Shown: piece after piece, positions 1-10,440 of the stretch | Numbering within the stretch: the stretch's first letter is position 1 | How the letters are laid out: each line of letters starts with the position of its first letter | Assembly (NCBI GenBank): GCA_028274465.1 | Contig: CM051457.1 | Location: forward strand, 28,245,313-28,309,312 | Direction of reading: 5' to 3' | Length of the DNA stretch: 64,000 nucleotides | Source of the DNA: Plantago ovata | Lineage: Eukaryota; Streptophyta; Magnoliopsida; Lamiales; Plantaginaceae | Position numbers and translations under genes: made by a program | Notes under the pieces: model-generated | The model's input: only the letters and a program-made list of their open reading frames with translations | Told to the model about the DNA's origin: nothing | Database searches by the model: none

Positions 1-519
1 TCAGGCATTGACTTTAAAGAATGTTACTATTGATAAATATGCAACCGTCAGTTTACAAATTGTTGGATCACGGCCTGAGTGTCTTTGGAACATTTATTAG
101 TCTATGTGATATTAAGGTTGATCTGAATGAATGGATACAAACCACTGGCCGAAGATAAAACTATTACAATGCCAAACAAGCAAGTGAACTTATTATCCCA
201 AACAAGATTATTATAAAAACCACATTTGAAAATGCGAACCACCAAGTGAACTTATTATCGCAAGCTAAATTATTGTAAAAGTATTTCCCTTCCTATAATA
301 TAAATGAAGAACCAATTTCATGAACAAGACATGCACGATGTCCGTTTTTTAAGTGAATTACCAGTCACTTTTGCTAACATAAATTTAATTGCAACTTAAA
401 AGCTCTCACCAATGGAGTAAATGAAGAAATAAATTTCTAAAATCAAGAAAAATATTTCATTAATCATGAGCACCACACATGCTCAGATGCTAACAAATTA
501 ATTCTATTTTTTTTTTTTG
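1..519. other. Intergenic, no gene seen
   Basis: AT-rich sequence downstream of the RING gene that follows on the minus strand. It should hold that gene's 3' UTR and poly(A) signal. Two short similar phrases (around 175-200 and 240-275, both with 'caagtgaacttattat') suggest a small degenerate duplication. I see no coding frame or RNA gene. Confidence 0.5.
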
Positions 520-1002
520 TCATTGAGTAGTCGATTGCACTTGACCTATCGAACCCCCAGGTTGTAAAACCAGACGGACTCTCCATGCACCCAACTGGAC
601 GACGTCCTCCCAGGTCTCTACAATGCTAAGCCTACAACCCGGGCATGAACCACGGATACGCAACCACTTCTTAATACACTTCTCGCAAAACTGGTGTTTG
701 CAAGGCATCTCTTTTATCACATTCGTTGATCCACCAACTCCAGACTTAACCAAGCAAATGGGGCACTCCATCTCCGGATCCACCACCTCAACCAAGGGCA
801 AGTTGTCGATTGACTCCTTTGTAGCAGCCGATGACCCATCCTTTATGGTCACTGTACGGGTCACATTGTTGAGCGAGATAGAAACTTCTTCTGGGCTGAC
901 ATTTTGGAATTCAGGCACCCTAGAGATTATTGGGAGGAGTAATGCGATCGTGCTTCTACTAGCAAGATCCTCGAGTGTTGGCGGAACTCTCGATTGCAAC
1001 AT
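520..1002 (-). CDS. RING-HC finger protein, probable E3 ubiquitin ligase
   Basis: Single-exon frame of 160 residues, ATG at 1002 and TGA at 520. The N-terminal 75 residues have no recognisable domain. Residues 80-123 form a C3HC4 RING finger: C80-x2-C83, C101-x-H103, C106-x2-C109 and C120-x2-C123, with Trp113 at the usual E2-contact position. RINGs of this type recruit an E2 and transfer ubiquitin. The core around 'KEMPCKHQFCEKC' resembles plant small RING ligases of the MPSR1/RING1-like group, but those are usually RING-H2 (His at the fifth ligand), whereas here the residue is Cys106. There is no signal peptide or membrane segment, so a cytosolic or nuclear place is likely. A TATA box lies about 110 bases upstream of the ATG. 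The biochemical class is secure; the substrate is unknown. Confidence 0.85.
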   Translation of the reverse strand: MLQSRVPPTLEDLASRSTIALLLPIISRVPEFQNVSPEEVSISLNNVTRTVTIKDGSSAATKESIDNLPLVEVVDPEMECPICLVKSGVGGSTNVIKEMPCKHQFCEKCIKKWLRIRGSCPGCRLSIVETWEDVVQLGAWRVRLVLQPGGSIGQVQSTTQ

Positions 1003-1113
1003 TTTGTTTATTTGCGCTTGAGTTTTAAAGATGACAGGGGGTTAACAATGTAACACCGTAAGCACTGTATTTTTGTTTGTAAGAGCGAATACCATATGAA
1101 TTGCGAAAATGGG

Positions 1114-1121
1114 TTTTTATA
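1114..1121 (-). promoter_or_regulatory. TATA box of the RING gene
   Basis: On the minus strand the sequence reads CCTATAAAAACCC, a good plant TATA box. It lies about 112 bases upstream of the start codon at 1002, which leaves room for a 5' UTR of roughly 80 bases. Confidence 0.6.
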
Positions 1122-1124
1122 GGC

Positions 1125-2740
1125 TTGATAGTAGAAGAAACTACGATTGGTAATTAATTTACATGAGAATCTTTTGATTTTCTTAGTAGAAATTGAAAGT
1201 TGTATTAAAGAAATTTTAATCGTTTTTTTTCCTTTTCTTTTTCTCTTTATAATATTTTTTATTTCCTAGAAAAGAATGATTAATAATATAGGATATATTC
1301 ATTTTTTCTAAATGTACGCAGATTTTGTTTTAATGGGGGTGTTTGTAAGAGATCTTCGAAATTATATTTGACTTTTTTTTATCATATACAACCTATTTGT
1401 AATCCTAATGGGTTTTGCTTAAAATTTTAGAAGGCCCAATAATTTGAAGTCCAATTAGAAGAAAAAAAATCATATTTAATACCTGTAAAATTACATACAT
1501 AAAAAGTAACTTTTAAGAGCTCATGTGGTCGGTTTCTAACCACTTAATATAGTTGATAGATGATGTGACACTTAATTGTAAGTCGTTCAATAAATGTGCG
1601 ATTTAACGTCTTATAATTTTGATGTACGATGTAGGTTTACTCGTTTATATCTGGCTACTTTAGTGTTTTGATAAATGATGTGAATTTTTGCAAGTCATTT
1701 CCATTCATGTGTGATTTAACGTCTTATAATTCAAATGCATTATTGATTTACTCGTTAGATTTGGCTGCTTGTTAATGATTTATCCGGTAGATATATTAAA
1801 CTTAGAGTACGATAGTATAATCTCATAAATAATGAAGTTTAGCAATTAGTGTCATGTTTAAACTCAAGATCGATTTAAGAATAATTGACTACTAAAAGTT
1901 AGACTTGAAAATTTTGGATCATTCACGTGATTATATCAAGCACCACCCAATTAATTAAATTATAATGGAACACACGTATACTTGGATTAAAGTTGGTGAA
2001 GGGGATAAAATCAAACTTTTATACAATAAAGCCATCAAGAAAGCAGCCGTTTAAAGGTTCAGGTTTTTGTCTCAATTCAAAAGCACATAAATAATGTTTG
2101 ATTTTAGATTTTTATCCTTTGACAGGAAATTCTTACCTGGCCTGGGATCCATAAAACTTTGTAGACCTTGTGCTTCTAAATAACACCACATTATTGACTA
2201 TCATGAGACCACATTTATAGCCAGAAGGTCTATAAAATTTATAAGTCCACTTTAGAAATTTCCCATTTTGACATTGGAATATGGAAGATTAATATTGATC
2301 CGTATTTCGTAATTAAACTTGAAGTTGAAGGTGATCGGATAGATGGTTATTGATAAAACTTTCTCTTTTAATTTTAGTAACCATTTTTTTCAAACACAAA
2401 TTATTCGTAAATCACAAATAAAAAAAATTATATCTAAAAAGTATATTATTTATATTTTTTAATATAAATTTAATAATTTTTGTTTTCGGCACGATATAAA
2501 ATTAGTTTACGATCGAGCAAAATTAACAAAACTAAACTGTAAGCTTTGATCGGAACGGAAAAATCATAATTTACTCCCTACGTGCTCCACCTTCTTACAA
2601 AACTTTACATGATTTGCATTTTTGAATGCAACACAAAATTTGAGTATTTTTTTAATTTTATTTTACGGATTACATTATTATATATCCATTCCCGTTGGGT
2701 TTGGCATATCTCTACCATCTTTCTTGACTTGCTACACCTC
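1125..2740. other. AT-rich intergenic region
   Basis: No reading frame of protein-like composition. There is a diverged direct repeat: phrases with 'gatttaacgtcttataatt' occur near 1600 and 1712, each followed by 'actcgtt' and 'ggct-ctt', about 112 bases apart. This suggests an old tandem duplication. Nothing else is supported. Confidence 0.5.
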
Positions 2741-2746
2741 AAAACC

Positions 2747-2779
2747 GACCGTTATATATTTCCGTTTCTATAAACGGTC
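2747..2779 (+). promoter_or_regulatory. Pair of inverted MSA-like (AACGG) motifs
   Basis: GACCGTTA at 2747-2754 and TAAACGGTC at 2771-2779 are inverted copies of the AACGG core recognised by three-repeat MYB factors (mitosis-specific activator, MSA). They sit 50-85 bases upstream of a TATA box and about 145-175 bases upstream of the next gene's ATG, a normal place for such sites. That they are functional is inference. Confidence 0.4.
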
Positions 2780-2831
2780 ATCTTTGGCAACTCATTAAAC
2801 AACAAAGCTAGTCATTTTAGTCCTTGATTAG

Positions 2832-2839
2832 TATATAAA
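2832..2839 (+). promoter_or_regulatory. TATA box of the small two-exon gene
   Basis: TATATAAA followed by CC, about 84 bases before the ATG at 2923. This predicts a transcription start near 2862-2870 and a 5' UTR of about 55 bases that is free of upstream ATGs. Confidence 0.65.
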
Positions 2840-2922
2840 CCATCATTTCAATGTCTCTGTAAACACTTCCAATCAAGTCCTTGACTAAACACCACCATAA
2901 CACATTAACACAACAAAGAGAA

Positions 2923-3375
2923 ATGGAGCAAATCCCCCAAACTCCTCCCAGAACTCCAGTTATTCTAGCGGAAACCCAAAATACACCACCGGCCTTAAAC
3001 CAAGGAGTTGATTATAAACAATCGCGAAGTCCTGTCTCCAGCTTCGGTAAGACGGGCAAAACAGGGACCCCGGATCGGCTTAAGGTCCCCAAGGCAGCGT
3101 TCAAGTACCCTGAAAGGTACACTAGTCCAACTGATCAAATGGTGTCACCTGTTACTAGAGGAATTCTTGCTAGAAGTAAGAAGGCCAGCAAGTTATTGCC
3201 ACCCTCTGCTAATCTGCCTAAGGTACTAGTAGTACTTTTCAATTAAATCCCAATCCTTAAATTTTGATGACTTTTTTTAGTGGCAAGTTACTGATACTAT
3301 TGTACCTTCTTGATGTTGCAGATTGAAGCCCAGAAATTTCAGGATTTGAATCTTGTTCAAATTGACAATTCTTGA
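2923..3375 (+). CDS. Small plant-specific Ser/Thr-Pro-rich protein (two exons)
   Basis: Exon 1 is 2923-3222 and exon 2 is 3322-3375. The intron starts aag|gtacta and ends ttgcag|att, phase 0. The product is 117 residues. The ATG at 2923 is the first Met in frame after the TATA box; the frame upstream of it has no ATG. The N-terminus is disordered with several TP/SP sites (QTPPRTP, GTPDRLK, SPTDQ, SPVT). The middle 'TPDRLKVPKAAFKYPERY' block and the following 'SPT..MVSPVTRG' block look like a conserved core that I recall from uncharacterised plant proteins, some annotated as SIAMESE-related CDK inhibitors; I cannot confirm that link, and no canonical SMR or cyclin-binding motif is obvious. The TP/SP sites and the MSA-like promoter pair would suit a CDK-phosphorylated cell-cycle protein, which is inference. 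Confidence 0.75.
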
Positions 3376-5384
3376 TAGTTGAATTTGACAATGTAACTTT
3401 TATTTTTATGAATTATGGAGGTGTAATACAAGTATTATTTCTTCCTTCTTGGTCAACTTCCATAATTCGTATCATCGATTAAAAGTTTCATTCTTATTAA
3501 TTTCGTCTAAATCGTATACGACGTGAATATGTACTAGATACAAATACATAGAAACATCGCCATGAATATGCAACTGCAAAATAACAAAGTACACAGTCAC
3601 GGTCAACATGCTCATCCTAGTAGAGAGAGTAAAATTCAATCAAACAAAAGTAATCATTTTTTCTTATTTTATATTTTATGATATATTCATATATTGGAAT
3701 ACTATCGTAAAAATAATTAAATTGCCGAAAGTTTAAACAGCTTCCTTTGGTCACTGAAAATTAAACATACATGTAGGTAGGAGTGGCAACGTGTGCGTCC
3801 AAGTTGGCGAAACTGAGACATTATTTGGACCAAAGTACGAAAGCCAGGATCTTTCAGAAAACGGATTCCTATTTGAAGAGTGCATAACTGCATGGATAAG
3901 CTCACACTAACCCGTCAATTTGGGATCCAATTCGATATTTTTCTTGGGAGGTATCGGGAAGGAATTGGAATGGTGGTCTATGCCTTTGGGAAGAACCCTC
4001 CTCCATCTTTAGGCCCTTGGTTACAAAAAGATGGTGATAACAATACGTGCATATAATTTACTGTTTTCTTATTAGTTTTTCTTCTAGAGAAAAAAAAAGT
4101 TTATTCATTCTCTAATCCGAATTTTCAACCTTAATAATATGCTTAGCATTTTTTATTATTGATAAACAAAAGTCAAAAAATAATAATTTCTCTGTAACAT
4201 ATTTGCCTTCATTCACAGTCTCCTACAATGAAGCTCAACCTTACTTCTCAAAAAATGGAATACCTTGCAAGAATAAACCCTAAACCAGCTCATTTTTATT
4301 TTGGCTTCTTTCAATTAAAGTCTCCCATCATCAAAAGATTGAAGCTCTATCATCTCCCTTTTATCTGTTCAAGGGTTTTTTTTTATGGGTATGACCCATA
4401 ATCTTCCTGTCTTGTAAGCCAGTGCACAGACACTTTTGATTTTGGGTATGTTCAATCAATTCAATAGCTCTTCTCGTATTTCTGTTTCACATACCATTTT
4501 TGTTTGTATTTAAGGAAGATTTGAACCAAAATCAGAGAATTGAAAACCCCTTTTGTTTGCATTTAGGAAATGTTATTATGATTATAAGAAAACCTTTTTT
4601 TTCTTATTGTTTGTGATGATGATGGTGGGTATTATATTGTAGAGGTTTTGTGTAGTATTGGCTGCATTATGCTGAAAACACAGTCTTTCTTGTTTACATG
4701 TATATCCATCTAAGCTTATGGAAACAGAGTAATCAAAATCACCTTTTGTTTTGATATGAGGATTGTTTGTTGACAACTTAGATATATATGCAATTATGCA
4801 TTATTATATCCTGATTATCAAGAAACCCAATTTGGGGTTTTGTTTGTGATGGTAATTGTATTTCTCATTGCAATATTAGCTTCTGCATTGTTCTTAATGT
4901 GTTGTTCTTTCACATTAAGAATGAGCTGCATGTTTGGGTGCTTAACAGGGCTTACTATTTCGAATTCATTTCTTTATGATATATGGTCCCTTGAGTTGAT
5001 TTGGGGGGGGGGGGGGGGGAGTATTTCAAATATCCGTATCCTTGTTGTTTTTGCAAATAGGCTGTTCTGATATTTTGACAGTTTTTCGATTGGTATGGTG
5101 AGCTAAGTACATGACAAGATTTTATCCAATATGCTTGTGACGAACAATATCATGCTGAAGTTTTTATTGTGATTCTTAAGAAATGGTGTCTTTATGAGTC
5201 AATGGAGAAGGCCCGGTTTCATGCATTTGTATTGCAACAAATTTGTTGATGGACTTTAACTTCAGAAATACTGTAAGGTCTGGTTGTATTAGATTCTTAA
5301 TCACATTTATTTCAATTTGCAGTTTCACCCTTGGTTGTTCGAGGTCTCTTACCATACCAAGATCTTACTTTATTTGTATGATCA
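3376..5384. other. Intergenic, then probable 5' UTR and 5' UTR intron of the next gene
   Basis: 3376-4200 shows no coding frame. From about 4300 the sequence is pyrimidine-rich and transcript-like, with a possible donor near 4413 (cttgtaag). A good acceptor (tttgcag) lies near 5322, about 60 bases before the ATG at 5385. This suggests a leader intron of several hundred bases. A 17-base G run sits inside it. Confidence 0.4.
5003..5019 (+). repeat. Homopolymer run of 17 G
   Basis: Uninterrupted poly-G in an AT-rich probable leader intron. Such runs are rare in plant DNA, polymorphic, and error-prone in sequencing. Confidence 0.9.
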
Positions 5385-6552
5385 ATGGAAACCGAACATG
5401 TAACTGAAAGCAATACTCAGGTGAAGGAAACCCTTGAAGAGGTAAAGCATAGTGATGGCAAACCACTTCTAGTTGTAGAAGACTCACCGGACTGTTCTTC
5501 TCCTTCTTCTGTAGCTTCCTTTTCTTCCAACTCCTCATTCGAGGAGTACAATGACAATGAAAAAGGTACAACTCTTTCTCAACATCCGGCTGGTACGGTA
5601 AGCAATTCATCACAAATGAAGTTTCCACCACCACAAGCGATGGGGCGGCCCGGGGAATATGATCCGAATCGTATACCGATATCTATCTTTTCCAGCAAAC
5701 CTTCAAACCAAGCTGACTGGAGTGTGGCCTCTAATGAGTCGTTGTTCAGCATTCACATGGGAAATAGTAGTTTCTCTCGAGACCATGTGTTCTTCGGAAG
5801 TCCGGGGAACTCCCAAGGCTCGATGATTCCCAATCCAATTGGAGCACTTCCCAACCCAATCTTCCCCCGGTTATGGAAATGCCGACAAACGAGGATAACG
5901 AGGGTGAAGATTCCCATAAAAGCTCGACGGTCGTCCCAGGGGAAGGTAGGGAGAATCCTGTGATGGAGATAACAGCTCCTTCTGAGGCGCATCCTACACC
6001 TGCCTCTAATTCGCCATATTTTGACGTTATTTCGCCTTCTGAGAGGAGTCTAAATTCATCGAGTGATCAGACTTCTCCGGCTGGTAGGAGCCTTTCTAAT
6101 GGGAGTGGAAACAGCCATAATTCTTTCGCATTTCCAGTGTAAGATTTTAGTTTATTTTCGCTAACGAACTGCATACAAGTAGTTTAAGTAGTTTCACCAG
6201 AGTAACATTCTCCATTTCTACTCCATGTCGGCTTCAGCTTGCATTAAGTTGTTTAATAGCATAAACGGTTTCCGCACCACTAAGTTTCTTCTTCTTCTTT
6301 TAGAAATAATAAGCAGTTTTGAAAAAAGATGCTACAGACAGGCACTTATCGTCTTATGAGTAGTTGAATGGTTTCACGAAATATTCTCTTTGTATCAGAT
6401 TGGTGAGCGAAGGTGCAAAGTCGTCCAGCTCGTTGAATGTAGTCCTAGAGAAACCGGAGGAGCCAGAGTCAGAATCACCGGCGACGCTTAAAGATTCAGT
6501 TATGAAATGGTTCTCTTGCTTCTGGTGGCCTAAGTGTTGGTGTTGTTGCTAG
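5385..6552 (+). CDS. Plant-specific protein of unknown function, apparent frameshift in exon 1
   Basis: The first frame opens at ATG 5385 and reads into a motif typical of a plant-only family (YDPNRIP, then SVASNESLFSIHMGN, then SFSRDHVF). Just after this, between about 5790 and 5797, the family-like sequence moves to another frame, which reads 'LRKSGELPRLDDSQ' and stays open to 6138. The original frame instead gives an unrelated tail ending at 5963. Exon 1 then ends at a perfect donor (GTAAGA at 6139). Exon 2 starts at 6399 after 'atcag' and runs to the stop at 6550-6552. Its C-terminus is Trp/Cys-rich (MKWFSCFWWPKCWCCC), as I recall for the Arabidopsis At1g78110/At1g22230 type. No catalytic motif is visible. 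The gene is either broken by one missing base or two extra bases, or contains a sequence error; the intact splice signals and open downstream frame favour an error or a very recent lesion. Confidence 0.7.
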
Positions 6553-7097
6553 CAGTTGACAGTGTAACTTTTACTGAACATATGTAGTCATTCATTGTTG
6601 CGTATTCTATTGAGAAGTGAGAACACACTTTAGGTTCATTGACACATTGCTTTGATGGCTCATTGAGCTGGAGCTATAGAATTAGGAGGATATAGTCTGT
6701 TACTTGCAATTTATTTTGTTATGAAACAGTAAAGCTTCTTCCTTAAACTTATGAATGTATCAAACTGTTTCCCAGATCAAGAAATGGGTGTTTGTTTGTT
6801 GAAAGAATCGTGCACCACAGGTACACCCTCCAATACAATGTATAAGATCTATGCGCTATGCGTGTATCACTGGTCTAAGTCTCTAACCTTGAATAAAAAA
6901 CAAACTCATTAACAACGATTCGAGGTGATTATCTATGATATGGCTATCTAGACCAGGTTTATGCCCATTTTATAAACATTGGAATCAAAATGTTTTTTTT
7001 CCTTCTAAAATGGCCAAATATAACCACTCTACTACTAATACAATATACCACCTTATGCCTCCCCTTTACTACTCTAACACCCTTACGAATCGACTAC
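6553..7097. other. 3' UTR and intergenic DNA
   Basis: The first 200-250 bases are transcript-like and should hold the 3' UTR of the preceding gene. Nothing else is recognised before the transposon-like block. Confidence 0.4.
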
Positions 7098-7333
7098 CGT
7101 TATAACCTAAGAAAAACGGAAACGGAACCCGAAACGTTTCCGTTTCGGATACGTGAAAACGTAAAAACCACAAAAATTATGATACGGAAACATAAAGGAA
7201 ACGTTTAATTTTTTATATTTTAATATTTATAAACTAATAAGGAGCAAATGATAATTAAACAAGGAAACAAATAAATACATTATTATGAGAAAAATGGGAC
7301 GGAGGACAGATGAATAAGACCGATAATATCGGT

Positions 7334-7390
7334 GAGTTGGGTCACTGTTTTGGTGGCCACTGTACGGTGGGCCCCACAGTGGCCCAACTC
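7334..7390. repeat. Short GC-rich hairpin (14-bp arms)
   Basis: GAGTTGGGTCACTG (7334-7347) pairs with CAGTGGCCCAACTC (7377-7390), with one mismatch and a 29-base loop. It is GC-rich against AT-rich surroundings and looks like a terminal or subterminal repeat of a PIF/Harbinger-like MITE. Confidence 0.6.
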
Positions 7391-7565
7391 ATTAAAAAAA
7401 AAAGAAATAGCATGGGCGCACGTTGATGCCACCAGCCACCTGCTGGTGACATATATGGAGGGGACACTTGTCCCCCTCCTATTAGTTCATTTTTTTTTCA
7501 TTTATCTTTATAATTATCTTTTAGATTTTATAATTATCTTTTTAGATTTTATTATTATCTTTTAT

Positions 7566-7755
<190 letters not shown>

Positions 7756-7861
7756 TTCATAATTTTTTCCATCTATAAATATAACCTAACTTCATTATAT
7801 TTCACACACTTCTAAAAACCCTAAATTACTCTCATTCTCTCTCTCATTCTCGTCTATCCAA

Positions 7862-8185
7862 ATGAATCCAAATGAAGATTTATTTCCAAAGTTTTATTCT
7901 ACTTATCAAAGTACCCAAAACTCTTCAGGTTTCCCAAGTTATGAAACATACACTCAGTTTCCACCAAATCCCACTCAAAATAGCCCCGAGCCTCAAAATG
8001 TTACGAACTCGACCCCTCAAAATGTTACGAACTCGACCCCTCAAAATGTTACGAACTCGAACAATCAAGCGGCGGGTGGTGGGTTGGTTGAACGATGGGG
8101 TATGTGTATGAGAGATAAATTAATTTTTTATTTGAAATTGGATAGTGGGGTGGGTGGTGGGTGGTGGCTGATATTTATGGTCTAA
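7862..8185 (+). CDS. Short reading frame, probable transposon-derived ORF fragment
   Basis: ATG at 7862 opens 107 codons. It follows a leader-like stretch with a possible TATA (ctataaatataacc near 7775) and a pyrimidine-rich 'attctctctctc' leader. The first 70 residues are Asn/Pro/Gln/Tyr-rich, with three tandem copies of a PQNVTNST unit. The tail reads through G-rich DNA and is unlikely to be native. The style matches the N-terminus of the MYB-like accessory ORF of PIF/Harbinger transposons, but no MYB domain is present, so it would be a 5' fragment left in a deleted element. It could also be non-coding. Confidence 0.3.
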   Translation: MNPNEDLFPKFYSTYQSTQNSSGFPSYETYTQFPPNPTQNSPEPQNVTNSTPQNVTNSTPQNVTNSNNQAAGGGLVERWGMCMRDKLIFYLKLDSGVGGGWWLIFMV

Positions 8186-8473
8186 GGTAACAATACGGGC
8201 TGATGTGACAATTAGACGGTGGACAAGCAGCTACATGATTTAAATGGTTAAGTAATTAATTAATCATATAATTAATATTTTGCATGCAATTAATTTCGTT
8301 AGCAAGACACCGGAAACGATTTTGTCAAGGTTCCCTTCGTTTCCGTTTCCGTTTCGGAAACGTATTATTGGGGAAGCGTGAGGCAGTATCACGTTTCCGT
8401 GCTACATAGACATAGGTTATAACTCATTAGAATCAAAATAAATACTAGGTTATAACTCATTAGAATCAAAAAT

Positions 8474-8930
8474 TTGGGAACAACTGATGCCACCACGACA
8501 GAATTCCATGCATTATTATTTGGCATAAAACTTTGTGAAAAACTTGAGTGTCAAAATATCATAATTTGCACTGATTCTAAAATTGTGGAATCATGCATCA
8601 ACAGGCCACAGGTTTCAGCAGCTACAAGAGATCAAGAACTACTCCTCCATGAAGCACGTAGGCGGATGCAATTAGTACAAAAGGTTGAACTACGTTTTGT
8701 GTACCGGGAACTTAATGGAGTTGCAGACAAATTGGCATTGGAAGGCCGATCCCAGAAGTTTGGCAAATCGGAGTCTTCATCGGATGACTCAACTTTTGTT
8801 TATATTTGGGATGTTTGCCCGAACTGGCTAGTTAATGTAATTAGGCAAGACAATGTACTTAAATTTCGTTCTGTACGTTCGGATTAATATTTAATGCACG
8901 TTTATCTTTAAAAAAAATAAAAAAAATAAT
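8474..8930 (+). mobile_element. LINE 3' fragment: RNase H-like domain plus poly(A)-rich tail
   Basis: An open frame at 8474-8887 encodes the C-terminal two thirds of a plant LINE-type RNase H (RVT_3) domain. The conserved order is Glu in 'TTTEFHALLFG', 'IIICTDSKIVE' with the catalytic-type Asp, and the ending 'VYRELNGVADKLALEG' with its Asn and Asp. The N-terminal strand with the first catalytic Asp is missing. About 20 bases after the stop comes an A-rich run (8909-8928), as expected for a LINE 3' end. The fragment abuts the right edge of the transposon-like block, which may have interrupted or replaced its 5' part. A domesticated RNase H-like gene fragment is the alternative. Confidence 0.6.
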
Positions 8931-10340
8931 GTATTTATGTAAATATGTGTAAATATGTAACCCAACAAGCTTTTCATGAAATGGCAACCAAAAAGGAGAA
9001 AAGGCAGCTTTTTCTTGAAATTCAAATAATTTCCATTTCCACCTTTCAGTAAACTTTACCACCTCCAACAAACACACCCTTATGGGGGCAAAGGCCCCCA
9101 CAAAACCCACGCCTCATGTCAACTTCAAGAAAGTGAAATAATTGAATTTAACCCCCATCAAAATCAAAATTGGAACCAAAACTAGAAGTATTATTTGGTT
9201 CAATCCTAATGAGGGCAAGGATTAGTCTTTCTTTGGGCCTATTGAGGGGGCTGATGCATTTATTGACCGGCGTTGTCTGGTCCCCATTCATCACCTTATC
9301 ATCCCCACCATTAACATGTCTAGCTAGGCTCCACCATCATTGTCCACCTAATTTTCCCTAGATTTATATAATAATAATAATAATAGGATAATATAATATG
9401 AACAAACCAAAAGAGTACTTGTCATGTTAATTGTTACTTAATCCCTCATGTTCGAGACGATGATACGAGTGACGGGTCTCCCGGGTAACATAAGTGTTAA
9501 CAAATTATCATGTGTTATTTCCTATATATTTTGTCATTCGTACATACATTCTTAAACTTCTAAATAGATAATATGCTGTATGATTTCTCCATATTAATCA
9601 TATTTTATTTTATCATATTAACAAATTCTCAAAATGAAAAAAACCCCTACATGAGTTATAAGTTGGTGCAGTGGAAACGAGCTGGATTGATGAAGTAGCA
9701 TTGCAACGGTCGATCCTTAGTAGTATAGGTGTAGAGGTATGATGCATAATATATTTTTATTGGAGTAGTTGTAATATTGACCATTTTGAAAGGAAAAAAA
9801 CCTTACCTGTAGGAATGACAGAGTTATTATTTTAGTGTGATTTTCATGTGTTATATTACTACTAGTAAGTTGTGTTTATTTGCTATGTTACAGGGAAATT
9901 GCTCTTTCATTATCCACTTATTAAAGCTCTAACATAATTTTTCTAAAAAAAAAGAAGCTCTAACATAATATGTAATCGTCACAGAAATGCAATATCATTC
10001 CATTCCTTAAATTTTTTCACTCAGTCTGTTGTAGATATAATTGTGCTAGGCTACCTATCTAGATAACGAAGTTAAAAAATATGTATTCAAATGATTAATT
10101 GATTAGAATGCGATTATATTGATTCGTGGTTAAGTCTTTGCGACATAGATACAGTTTCGTTCAATCATGAATGGCTAAGAATACATGGATTCATGCCATG
10201 CATGACGGTTAGGATCTAGGAAAAACACATTGAAGAATTGTTATTATTATTTTTTGAAACGAATCCGTCACGACCATGGATAGAATCATTCACCTCTCCT
10301 TTCACATCTTAAGCTCCTTAATCTTTACCGTTATACCACC
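8931..10340. other. Intergenic, no gene seen
   Basis: AT-rich, no protein-like frame. It contains a possible tRNA-derived SINE head near 9664-9715 (see findings) and, at 9900-9970, a short duplication of 'aaagctctaacataat'. Nothing else is supported. Confidence 0.5.
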
Positions 10341-10342
10341 TT

Positions 10343-10373
<31 letters not shown>

Positions 10374-10396
10374 TTATTATTATTATTATTATTATA

Positions 10397-10437
<41 letters not shown>

Positions 10438-10440
10438 TAC
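10341..10440 (+). repeat. Compound microsatellite (TTC)n(TTA)n
   Basis: About ten TTC units run directly into about 23 TTA units with a few interruptions. The long poly-Ser/Tyr and poly-Asn frames across it are artefacts. Confidence 0.95.

Noticed and set aside
2582-2773. 63-codon hydrophobic frame before the small two-exon gene
   Set aside because: AT-rich promoter DNA with a Phe/Ile/Leu-rich chance translation; it does not connect to the downstream frame.
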